Shown here: piece after piece, positions 8,139-14,865 of the stretch
How positions within the stretch are numbered: the stretch's first letter is position 1
Layout: each line of letters opens with the position of its first letter
Assembly (NCBI RefSeq): GCF_027912515.1
Contig: NZ_CP115464.1
Location: 1,550,001-1,614,000 of the forward strand
Source of the DNA: Brevundimonas sp. NIBR10
GTDB lineage: Bacteria; Pseudomonadota; Alphaproteobacteria; Caulobacterales; Caulobacteraceae
DNA length: 64,000 nucleotides
Direction: 5' to 3'
Translations under genes and position numbers: made by a program
The notes under the pieces: model-generated
The model's database searches: none
Seen by the model: only the letters and a program-made list of their open reading frames with translations
What the model was told of the DNA's origin: nothing

Positions 8139-8944
8139 CCCAGGCGGGCACACGCTCGGGCCTCTATGCCGGTACGGTGTTCCACCGCCGGACCCGTCCG
8201 CGCGTCCATGCCCTGCAATACCGCGTCTTCATGCTGCTGCTCGACCTCGACGAATGGGACGGGCTGGTGAAGCGTCTGCGCTGGCTCGGCGCGGATCGGT
8301 TCGGCCTGATGACCCTGCGCGCCTCCGACTTCGGCGACCGCTCCGAGACGCCGCTGAAGACCCAGATCGCGACCCGCCTGGCCGAGGCCGGGATCGAGGG
8401 CGGCGGCCCGGTCCAGCTGCTGACCATGCCCCGCATCCTGGGCTACGGCTTCAATCCGCTCAGCGTCTTCTTCTGCCACGCCGTGGACGGCCGGTTGAGC
8501 GCCATCCTGTACGAGGTGTCCAACACCTTCGGCGGTCGCCATGCCTATCTGATGCCGGTCGAGCAGACCGCCGGCGCGGTACGCCAGTCCGTGGACAAGG
8601 CCTTTCACGTCTCGCCCTTCATGGACATGGACCTGGCCTATCGCTTCGCCGTGACCCCGCCGACCGGCGTGCCCGGCGAGGCCGCCAGTGTCGCCATCAC
8701 GGTCGAGGACGCCCAGGGGCCGATCCTCTTCACCGCCTTCCATGCGCACCGGGCCGAGATCACCGACCGCAACCTGCTGGCCGCCTGGATCGGCCATCCG
8801 TTGCTCACGTTGAAGGTCATCGCCGGCATCCACTGGGAGGCGGTGCGGCTGCTGCTCAAGGGCCTGCGCCTGCGCGGCGGCGTCACCCCCGCCTATCCAG
8901 TCACGGTCGGTGCCGTCTCCGAACCCCGAGGTCACCATGCGTAA
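8135..8944 (+). CDS. DUF1365 family protein
   Basis: A 269-residue DUF1365 protein starting at an ATG that overlaps the previous stop (ATGA). Family hallmarks are the opening LYAGTVFHRRTRPRVHALQY segment, the MPRILGYGFNPLSVFFC motif and the KAFHVSPFMDMD motif. The biochemical function is not established; the family almost always sits beside a CFA-type methyltransferase and the FAD oxidoreductase, as here. No signal peptide is visible, and the C-terminal hydrophobic stretch suggests membrane association. Its last eight bases overlap the start of the lipocalin gene. A longer upstream extension in the same frame lies inside the FAD gene and is rejected. Confidence 0.88.
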   Translation: MTQAGTRSGLYAGTVFHRRTRPRVHALQYRVFMLLLDLDEWDGLVKRLRWLGADRFGLMTLRASDFGDRSETPLKTQIATRLAEAGIEGGGPVQLLTMPRILGYGFNPLSVFFCHAVDGRLSAILYEVSNTFGGRHAYLMPVEQTAGAVRQSVDKAFHVSPFMDMDLAYRFAVTPPTGVPGEAASVAITVEDAQGPILFTAFHAHRAEITDRNLLAAWIGHPLLTLKVIAGIHWEAVRLLLKGLRLRGGVTPAYPVTVGAVSEPRGHHA

Positions 8945-9455
8945 GTTCCGTTCCATAGCCCTCGCGATCGCCCTGCTGGCCGGATCGGCCGGTGCCGCCC
9001 TGGCCCAGGCCCCCGAACCGCGCGCGACCATAAATCTCGATCGCTTCATGGGCCGCTGGTACGAGATCGCCCGCACCCCGAACGATCGCCAAAGCGACTG
9101 TTGGGCCGCCAATCAGGTCTGGTCGCGCCGCAATGCCACCAGCTTCTCGATCAGCCAGACCTGCCATCGCGGCAGCCGCACGGGCCGGACGACGACCATC
9201 AACACGACCGCCCGCGTCCTCGACTCCGCCACCAACGCCAAATGGGAGGCCAGCTTCTTCGGCGGCCTGATCCGCCAGAGGTACTGGGTCATCGACATCG
9301 CCCCTGACTATTCGTGGATGATCGCCACGACCGCCGACGGCCAGTTCCCGGCCCTCCTGTCGCGCAGCCCGACCATGAGCGCCGCCCAGAAGACCGAGCT
9401 GATCGCCCGCATGGGCCGCCTCGGCCTGCCGACCCGCCAGCTGATCAGCCGATAG
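8937..9455 (+). CDS. Secreted lipocalin (Blc-like)
   Basis: A 172-residue lipocalin with a clear Sec signal peptide (MRKFRSIALAIALLAGSAGAALAQA). The mature protein opens with the conserved strand LDRFMGRWYEIARTPN, containing the G-x-W-Y/F lipocalin motif, and contains the WVIDIAPDYSWMIAT strand. Blc-type lipocalins bind fatty acids or lysophospholipids in the envelope. No lipobox Cys is present, so it should be periplasmic and soluble. It is embedded between DUF1365 and DUF1295, which suggests a function with modified lipids. As far as I recall the actinobacterial version of this operon lacks a lipocalin. It overlaps DUF1365 by eight bases. Confidence 0.88.
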   Translation: MRKFRSIALAIALLAGSAGAALAQAPEPRATINLDRFMGRWYEIARTPNDRQSDCWAANQVWSRRNATSFSISQTCHRGSRTGRTTTINTTARVLDSATNAKWEASFFGGLIRQRYWVIDIAPDYSWMIATTADGQFPALLSRSPTMSAAQKTELIARMGRLGLPTRQLISR

Positions 9456-9464
9456 GACGCCGCC

Positions 9465-10271
9465 GTGCTGCTCGCCCTCGCCTTCGCCCTGATTTTCATG
9501 CTGGTCGTCATGACGACGGCCTGGGCCACCGTGCTCAAGACCGGCAATGCCGGCTGGACCGACGTGTTCTGGACCTTCGGCACCGGCCTGACCGGGGTCA
9601 TCGTCGCCCTGTCGCCATGGGCCTGGGACGTCGATGGCCCGAGCGCGCGCCAGATCCTGGTCGCGGTCCTGGTCGCCGTCTGGTCCGTCCGACTGGGTGC
9701 CTACATCGCCATCCGCGTGGCCCGCACCAGGGAAGAAGACGCCCGCTACACCATGCTCAAGGCCGAGTGGGGCCCCACTTTCGGCAAGCGGCTGTTCGGT
9801 CTCGCCATCGTCCAGGCCCCGGCGACGACCCTGCTGTGCGCCTCCATCGCCGCGGCGGCCCTGCGCCCCGGCGAAGGCCTGACGCTGACCGACTATGTCG
9901 GCGCCGTGATCCTGGCCGTCGCCATCGCGGGCGAGGGCATCGCCGACCAGCAGATGAAGGCCTTCAAGGCCGACCCCGCCAACAGGGGCCGGATCATGGA
10001 CAAGGGCCTGTGGGGCCTGTCGCGCCATCCCAACTATGTCTTCGAATGGTTCGGCTGGGTCGCATACCCCGTCATGGCCATCGACCTGACCGCAAACTGG
10101 CCCTGGGGCTGGGCCGCCCTGATCGCGCCGATCGTCATGTATCTGATCCTGACCCGCCTGACCGGCGTGCCCCCGCTGGAGGCCGCCATGCTGAAGTCGC
10201 GCGGCCAGGCCTACGTCGATTACCAGAACCGCGTCGGGGCCTTCTTCCCCCGCCCTTCCAAAGCCTCCTGA
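9465..10271 (+). CDS. DUF1295 membrane protein (steroid 5-alpha-reductase-like)
   Basis: A 268-residue multi-pass inner-membrane protein with a GTG start nine bases after the lipocalin stop. At least five hydrophobic segments are visible. The C-terminal half carries the DUF1295/isoprenylcysteine-methyltransferase-like signature GLWGLSRHPNYVFEWFGW, followed by a PPLEAAMLKSRGQAYVDYQ tail. Members resemble steroid 5-alpha reductases, so NAD(P)H-dependent reduction of a lipid double bond is plausible; in the mycobacterial sigK operon the equivalent is Rv0446c. The reaction here is unknown. It lies directly upstream of the second CFA-family gene. Confidence 0.88.
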   Translation: MLLALAFALIFMLVVMTTAWATVLKTGNAGWTDVFWTFGTGLTGVIVALSPWAWDVDGPSARQILVAVLVAVWSVRLGAYIAIRVARTREEDARYTMLKAEWGPTFGKRLFGLAIVQAPATTLLCASIAAAALRPGEGLTLTDYVGAVILAVAIAGEGIADQQMKAFKADPANRGRIMDKGLWGLSRHPNYVFEWFGWVAYPVMAIDLTANWPWGWAALIAPIVMYLILTRLTGVPPLEAAMLKSRGQAYVDYQNRVGAFFPRPSKAS

Positions 10272-10281
10272 GGACCGCCCG

Positions 10282-11307
10282 ATGAGCCTGCTCGCCAACA
10301 GCGTCAACAAACTCCAGGACGCGCCGTTTCCGGACTTCGTGACCCGCCCCGCCATCGCCCTTCTGGTCGCCAATGCGCGCAAGGCGCTCAAGACCCCGCC
10401 CGCCGACGTCGAGGCCGAGTTCGCCCGCGAAATGGCCGCCCGACCGGTCGCGGAACACACCGACGCTGCCAACGAACAGCACTACGAACTGCCCGCCCGC
10501 TTCTTCGAACTGTGCCTGGGCAAGCACCGCAAATATTCCAGCTGCTTCTACGAATCCCCGACCGCGACCCTGGATCAGGCCGAGGCCAGCGCCCTACGGA
10601 TCACCAGCGAACACGCGGACCTTCACGACGGCCAGGCCGTGCTCGAACTCGGCTGCGGCTGGGGCTCGCTGTCCCTGTGGATGGCCGAACACTATCCGAA
10701 CTCGACCATCACGGCGGTGTCCAACTCGCGCAGCCAGAAGGCCTTCATCGACGGCGAGGCGGCCAGACGCGGCCTGACCAACCTGACCATCATCACTGCC
10801 GACATGAACGTCTTCAACATCGACCGCACCTTCGACCGGATCGTCTCGGTCGAGATGTTCGAGCACATGGCCAACTGGCGCGCCCTGCTGACCAGGGCGG
10901 CGGGATGGCTGAAGGCCGACGGCCGGATGTTCATCCACGTCTTCAGCCACGTCGACCAGCCCTACCGGTTCGAGGTCTCGGACGATTCAGATTTCATCGC
11001 CCAGCATTTCTTCACCGGCGGCGTCATGCCCAGCCACGGCCTGATGCGTCAGTATTCAGATATCCTGACCATCGACGACCAGTGGCGCTGGTCCGGCACC
11101 CACTACCAGCGTACCGCCGACCACTGGCTGGAAAACATGGACGCCAATGCCGAGGAGGTCCGCGCCATCATGACCGAAGTCTATGGCGACCAGGCCGCCC
11201 TGTGGACCCGGCGCTGGCGGCGTTTCTACATGGCCACCGCCGGCCTGTTCGGCGACTCGGACGGAACGGTCTGGGGCGTCAGCCACTATCGCCTGAAGAA
11301 GCCTTGA
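10282..11307 (+). CDS. Cyclopropane-fatty-acid-synthase family methyltransferase (second copy)
   Basis: A 341-residue SAM-dependent methyltransferase with the nucleotide-binding loop AVLELGCGWGSLSLWMA and the FDRIVSVEMFEHM motif. Unlike the divergent CFA-like protein, it keeps a His in the strand after the SAM domain (MFIHVFSH), matching the bicarbonate-contact His of Cfa as I recall it. The N-terminal region is shorter than in classical Cfa and contains NEQHYELPARFFELCLGKH. It is the counterpart of UfaA1 (Rv0447c) in the mycobacterial sigK operon, which has been linked to methyl-branched fatty acids. Product, cyclopropane or methyl-branched chain, cannot be decided from sequence alone. Confidence 0.88.
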   Translation: MSLLANSVNKLQDAPFPDFVTRPAIALLVANARKALKTPPADVEAEFAREMAARPVAEHTDAANEQHYELPARFFELCLGKHRKYSSCFYESPTATLDQAEASALRITSEHADLHDGQAVLELGCGWGSLSLWMAEHYPNSTITAVSNSRSQKAFIDGEAARRGLTNLTIITADMNVFNIDRTFDRIVSVEMFEHMANWRALLTRAAGWLKADGRMFIHVFSHVDQPYRFEVSDDSDFIAQHFFTGGVMPSHGLMRQYSDILTIDDQWRWSGTHYQRTADHWLENMDANAEEVRAIMTEVYGDQAALWTRRWRRFYMATAGLFGDSDGTVWGVSHYRLKKP

Positions 11308-11314
11308 GGATCCC

Positions 11315-11719
11315 ATGCTGAAATACATCGCCGCCTATGGATCGTCCGCGATCGCCATGCTGGTGCTCGACGTGGTCTGGCTGACCATGATGGGCGACAG
11401 GCTTTATCGCCCCGTGCTCGGCGACTGGATGCGCACCAAGGTCGACTTCGTCGCGGCCGGGGCCTTTTATTTCATCTTCCTCTTCGGGATCACATTCCTG
11501 GCCGTCGTCCCGGCCCTGAACGAACAGAGCTGGAGCCGGGCGGCGATCAACGGGGCGGTGTTCGGCTTCGTGGCCTATGCGACCTATGACCTCACCAACC
11601 AGGCGACCCTGACGCGGTGGGCCCTGCACATCACCCTCGCCGACATGGCGTGGGGGACCTTCATCAGTTGCACGGCCGCGCTCGCGGGCTATTTCGGATC
11701 GCGCCTGCTGGTGCGCTGA
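11315..11719 (+). CDS. DUF2177 membrane protein
   Basis: A 134-residue protein with four predicted membrane helices. It has the DUF2177 features LDVVWLTMMGDRLYRPVLGD in the first loop, a VFGFVAYATYDLTNQATL motif in the third helix, and a final helix containing DMAWGTFISC. Function is unknown; the family co-occurs with CFA synthase, DUF1365 and FAD oxidoreductase genes in proteobacteria. It starts seven bases after the CFA stop and is followed by an 80-base gap with a short perfect inverted repeat before the sigma factor. Confidence 0.88.
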   Translation: MLKYIAAYGSSAIAMLVLDVVWLTMMGDRLYRPVLGDWMRTKVDFVAAGAFYFIFLFGITFLAVVPALNEQSWSRAAINGAVFGFVAYATYDLTNQATLTRWALHITLADMAWGTFISCTAALAGYFGSRLLVR

Positions 11720-11726
11720 TTGCTGA

Positions 11727-11740
11727 GTCCGCTTGCGGAC
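11727..11740. repeat. Short perfect inverted repeat before the ECF sigma gene
   Basis: GTCCGC, two bases, GCGGAC: a six-base perfect hairpin just after the DUF2177 stop. There is no T-run, so it is not a standard terminator; it could slow transcription into the sigma gene, protect the upstream transcript or be an operator. Confidence 0.35.
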
Positions 11741-11798
11741 GCAGCGCCGCCGTGCGACCGAAGGCGTTGACGATCAACGGATATACAGACGCCGACGC

Positions 11799-12353
11799 AT
11801 GGACGCCGACATCAGTCGTCAGACTTTGACCTTAAACCTGCGCCGCGTCGCCGGCGGTGACCGTTCCGCGCTTCAGGACGTCTATGACGCGACCTCGTCG
11901 AAACTATTCGGTGTGGTCCTTCGTATCTTGAACGATCGAAGCGAGGCCGAGGACGTGCTGCAGGAAGTCTATATCAGCGTCTGGTCAAAGGCGGGCACGT
12001 TCGACGAGAACCGTGCCAGCCCGATCACCTGGCTGGCGACCATGGCCCGCAACCGCGCCATCGACCGCCAGCGCCAGGTCGGCCGTCGCACCACCCGCCC
12101 CATCGATGACGCCAACGAGGTTCCGGACGATGCCGAGGACGGCCTGGGTGCCGTGCTTCGCTCGGAACAGACCACCCGGCTGGACGTCTGCATGGACCAG
12201 CTGGAGGACGCTCAGGCCAGGGCCATCCGCACCGCCTTCTTCGAGGGCCGCACCTATGAGGACGTGGCCAAGGTGTTCGGCGTCCCGACCGGCACGATGA
12301 AGAGCTGGATCCGCCGCTCCCTGATGAAGCTGAAGGCTTGCCTGGGCGGATGA
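11799..12353 (+). CDS. ECF-family RNA polymerase sigma factor (SigK-like)
   Basis: A 184-residue sigma-70 family protein containing only regions 2 and 4. Region 2 reads LFGVVLRILNDRSEAEDVLQEVYISVW with the typical DRSEAEDVLQE core, and region 4 has the helix-turn-helix TYEDVAKVFGVPTGTMKSWI. The chosen ATG gives MDADISRQTL; an upstream start is possible but lacks family support. The partner RskA-type anti-sigma factor overlaps by four bases, the usual arrangement for membrane-controlled ECF systems. Its likely targets are its own operon and the divergent CFA-like gene, both preceded by GCATCC-N15/16-CGTAGC. Confidence 0.92.
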   Translation: MDADISRQTLTLNLRRVAGGDRSALQDVYDATSSKLFGVVLRILNDRSEAEDVLQEVYISVWSKAGTFDENRASPITWLATMARNRAIDRQRQVGRRTTRPIDDANEVPDDAEDGLGAVLRSEQTTRLDVCMDQLEDAQARAIRTAFFEGRTYEDVAKVFGVPTGTMKSWIRRSLMKLKACLGG

Positions 12354-13087
12354 CAGACACAACCGACTTCCCCTTCCCCGACGAACGCGCTGCCGAATAC
12401 GCATTGGGCGTGCTGACGGCCGAAGAACGCGCCGCCGCCGAGCGCCGCATCAAGTCCGACGCCGGTTTCGCCGATCAGGTCGCCGACTGGGACGCCCGCC
12501 TGGCCCCGATGATAGAGGCCGTGCCGCCGGTCGTGCCGCCGCGCGTCGTCTGGCTGCGCATCGCCGCGCAGCTGGGTCTGACCAGGACCCCGGCCAACGA
12601 CAATGACGGCTTCTGGGGCAATATCGCCATCTGGCGCGCCGGCACCGCCGTCTTCGCCACGGCCGCCGCCGCCGCCTTTGCCGTCGTCCTGCTGAACCCC
12701 GGCGCGACCCCGATCGCCCCGACCCCGGCTACGCCCGTCCCGACGATCCAGCCCATGTCGGTCGGAATGCTCAAGTCGGCCGAGGACGGCCCGGTCAGTT
12801 TCGTCGTCACCCTGGATCGCCAGAACCAGAAGCTGATCATCGCCCCCATCTCCGGCGCGCCCGAGGGGCATTCGTTCGAGATGTGGATGCTGCCCGACGG
12901 TTCGCCACCGGTCTCCATGGGCTCCATGGACGGCGCCGAGGTCGTGGTCATCGACGCCGCCCGCCTGTTGGGCGTCAACCCCGACAACCCTCCGGCCCTC
13001 GCCGTCTCCGTCGAACCCCGCGGCGGCTCCCCCACCGGCCTCCCCACCGGCCCGGTCATCGCCAGCGGGGCGCTGCAGCCGGTCTAG
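12350..13087 (+). CDS. RskA-type transmembrane anti-sigma factor
   Basis: A 245-residue anti-sigma factor. The cytoplasmic N-terminus (ERAAEYALGVLTAEERAAAE) is the anti-sigma domain, a single membrane helix lies around residues 97-118 (AVFATAAAAAFAVVLLNP), and the outer part carries the RskA fold with HSFEMWMLPDGSPPVSMG. No HxxxCxxC zinc motif is visible in the N-terminus, in contrast to ChrR-type zinc anti-sigma factors. It starts inside the stop of the sigma gene. It would hold the sigma factor at the membrane until an envelope signal, perhaps proteolysis, releases it. It is the last gene of the lipid operon. Confidence 0.9.
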   Translation: MTDTTDFPFPDERAAEYALGVLTAEERAAAERRIKSDAGFADQVADWDARLAPMIEAVPPVVPPRVVWLRIAAQLGLTRTPANDNDGFWGNIAIWRAGTAVFATAAAAAFAVVLLNPGATPIAPTPATPVPTIQPMSVGMLKSAEDGPVSFVVTLDRQNQKLIIAPISGAPEGHSFEMWMLPDGSPPVSMGSMDGAEVVVIDAARLLGVNPDNPPALAVSVEPRGGSPTGLPTGPVIASGALQPV

Positions 13088-13144
13088 GGAAACGCATGGA
13101 CCTCTATGAGCAGGCCCCCTAGTCTCGGGTGTCCGGAGGTTGCG

Positions 13145-13432
13145 ATGCCGAAGCCCGATAGCCAACCTGAAAGTCCTGTAGACGGTCCCGAAGAGCGGGC
13201 TGCCAGTCTGCTGAATGGCATCATGGTGATGGCGCTCGCGCTTTGCCTGGCGGCCTTTGCCGTGTGGGTGTTGGCGGCCTTCTCGATGCCGATTCTCATT
13301 GGCCGTTCGCCTTGGGTTTGGAGCTGGGACACAGCGCACCGGCTGCTTCTCCCCATCGTCGTCTTGCCGACTGCGTTCTCTATGCTCCGCTGGGGACATC
13401 GAATGTTCCGAACCAGGACCAGCGTCGGCTGA
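13145..13432 (+). CDS. Small two-helix membrane protein (hypothetical)
   Basis: A 95-residue protein that starts at an ATG five bases after a good ribosome-binding site (GGAGG). Two hydrophobic segments are visible, about residues 27-50 (IMVMALALCLAAFAVWVLAA) and 67-80, with a Pro-rich acidic N-terminus (PKPDSQPESPVDGPEE) and a basic C-terminus. I do not recognise the family. It follows the anti-sigma gene by about 60 bases and could be co-transcribed with it. An upstream start at 13106 is in frame but has no ribosome-binding site. Confidence 0.55.
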   Translation: MPKPDSQPESPVDGPEERAASLLNGIMVMALALCLAAFAVWVLAAFSMPILIGRSPWVWSWDTAHRLLLPIVVLPTAFSMLRWGHRMFRTRTSVG

Positions 13433-13571
13433 CAAAGCCATAGCAAATAGGCTGCTCAACGCCGCCGCGTTATCCAACTTCAACGCGCCAATCCCTTATC
13501 CTGCAACGGATCGTGCCGATCTCGGCCTGAGTTTCCCGCCCTGGTCCGCCGGTATGTTAGACTGGGGCGAA

Positions 13572-13585
13572 CACGGTCTTTGACA
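13572..13585 (+). repeat. 14-base motif shared with 25832-25845
   Basis: CACGGTCTTTGACA, containing a TTGACA-like hexamer, stands 32 bases before the GANTC array. The identical 14 bases occur at 25832-25845, eight bases before a long inverted repeat. Both lie in non-coding DNA. Confidence 0.4.
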
Positions 13586-13612
13586 TCCCGCGCCGTCGCA
13601 CCTCCGATCCTT

Positions 13613-13853
13613 AGTCCGGACTCAACGGACTCAACGGACTCTTTTTCGAGTCCGGACTCAACGGACTCAACGGACTCTTTTTTCGAGTCCGGACTCTTCG
13701 GACTCTTCGGACTCTTCGGACTCTTCGGACTCTTCGGACTCTTCGGACTCTTCGGACTCTTCGGACTCTTCGGACTCTTCGGACTCTTCGGACTCTTCGG
13801 ACTCTTCGGACTCTTCGGACTCTTCGGACTCTAATTTTCGAGTCCGGGGAGTC
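13613..13853. repeat. Tandem 9-bp repeat array carrying 26 GANTC sites
   Basis: The gap 13433-13871 has no convincing gene and is dominated by this array. Three modules are built on the hexamer GGACTC. Modules 1 (13618-13653) and 2 (13654-13690) each hold three GGACTC hexamers, the first two extended by AAC, then a T-run and GAGTCC. Module 3 (13691-13845) has fifteen GGACTCTTC units, a last GGACTC, TAATTTTC and GAGTCC. Every hexamer contains GACTC or GAGTC, so each is a GANTC methylation site; I count 26 including one at 13849. GGACTC and GAGTCC are complementary, so modules can fold into hairpins, and GAGTCCGGACTC palindromes sit at the module joins. The units are read as Gly-Leu-Phe repeats on one strand and Glu-Ser-Glu repeats on the other, neither with gene-like context. 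Confidence 0.9.
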
Positions 13854-13871
13854 CAGCGCACCGATCGTGGC

Positions 13872-14861
13872 CTACGCCACCCACCCATGCCTTTTTCCGA
13901 ACCGCAGCGCGATCTCGGGCCAGGTGTCGGCGGGCTTTCCGGCGATCAGGCGCACCCCGAAGCCGTGGCCGCCTTCCTCGAACAGATGGGCCTCGGCCGG
14001 CACCTTGGCGCGCCGCAGGGCTGACAGCAGGTTCAGACTGTTCTCGACCACCACCGACGCATCGTCGATGGCGTGGATCAACCAGACCGGCGGCGCGCCC
14101 GTCCAGTCCATCTCCTCCAGCGAATGGGCCTTGATCCGCTCCGGCGAAGGCGCGGTCCCCAGCAACTGCTCGCGCGACCCCGCATGGACGAACGGATCGG
14201 CCATGGTCGCCACCGGATACATCAGGATACTGAAATCCGGCCGCAACGACACTTCGTCATGGGCGTCCACCGGCGTGTAGGCCGCCGTCGTCTCGGCCGT
14301 CGCCCATCCCGCCAGATGCCCCCCGGCCGAGGCCCCCAGCACCGCCACCCGCGCCGGGTCCAATCCGAACTCGGCGGCCCGCGACCGCACCATCCGCACC
14401 GCCCTCTGCGCGTCCTGCAACGGCGCCTCGGCCCCCGCTGCCCAGCCGTCCGCGGGCAGGCGATAGCGCAGCACGAAACAGGTCACCCCGGCTTCGGCGA
14501 AGACTCGCGCGACATCCATCCCTTCCTTGTCCACGACGGACCATTTGTACCCGCCCCCGGGGATCAGGATCATCGACGCCCCGTTCGGCGTGATCGGCCG
14601 CATGACCGTCAGGATCGGGTCGGTCGTGTACTGGGCGAACCGGTCATGGAAGGCCGGGTCCGTCGACCGCTCAGTGACGACCGGCGTGACCGTGACCCGC
14701 TCCCCGCCCGGCGCACCGTTCGGCCACAGTTTCCACACCTCGGTCGGGTCCGGCGGGGCCAGCAGCGGCCCCGGCCTCATCTGGGCCAGGGCTGACGGGG
14801 CAGACGCTCCCCCGGCCACGGCGGCGGCGAACCCGAACAGGCTGCGGCGATCGATCCTCAT
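13872..14861 (-). CDS. Tat-exported alpha/beta-hydrolase (acetyl-xylan-esterase-like)
   Basis: A 329-residue hydrolase. The N-terminus RIDRRSLFGFAAAVAGG is a twin-arginine signal ending near an ALAQ cleavage site. The fold shows an oxyanion-loop GGGYKW after the first strand, the nucleophile in GASAGGHLAGW, the acid in HAIDDASV and the catalytic His in EEGGHGFGV. This layout is that of the BD-FAE/acetylesterase group, which removes acetyl or similar groups from plant polysaccharides or their oligomers. It is the last gene of a minus-strand operon with a carboxylesterase, a hexuronate transporter and an FAH-family hydratase, so acetylated pectin is a likely source of substrate. Confidence 0.85.
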   Translation of the reverse strand: MRIDRRSLFGFAAAVAGGASAPSALAQMRPGPLLAPPDPTEVWKLWPNGAPGGERVTVTPVVTERSTDPAFHDRFAQYTTDPILTVMRPITPNGASMILIPGGGYKWSVVDKEGMDVARVFAEAGVTCFVLRYRLPADGWAAGAEAPLQDAQRAVRMVRSRAAEFGLDPARVAVLGASAGGHLAGWATAETTAAYTPVDAHDEVSLRPDFSILMYPVATMADPFVHAGSREQLLGTAPSPERIKAHSLEEMDWTGAPPVWLIHAIDDASVVVENSLNLLSALRRAKVPAEAHLFEEGGHGFGVRLIAGKPADTWPEIALRFGKRHGWVA

Positions 14862-14865
14862 GGGC

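Noticed and set aside
11727..11740. Hairpin after DUF2177 as an intrinsic terminator
   Set aside because: Only six pairs and no T-run; the sigma factor downstream has no separate promoter that I can see, so read-through is more likely. Listed as a repeat only.
13580..13834. Reading frame giving a Gly-Leu-Phe repeat protein (and a Glu-Ser repeat frame on the other strand)
   Set aside because: Both are by-products of the 9-bp tandem repeat. There is no ribosome-binding site, no family match and no flanking coding sequence; the DNA array itself is the better explanation.
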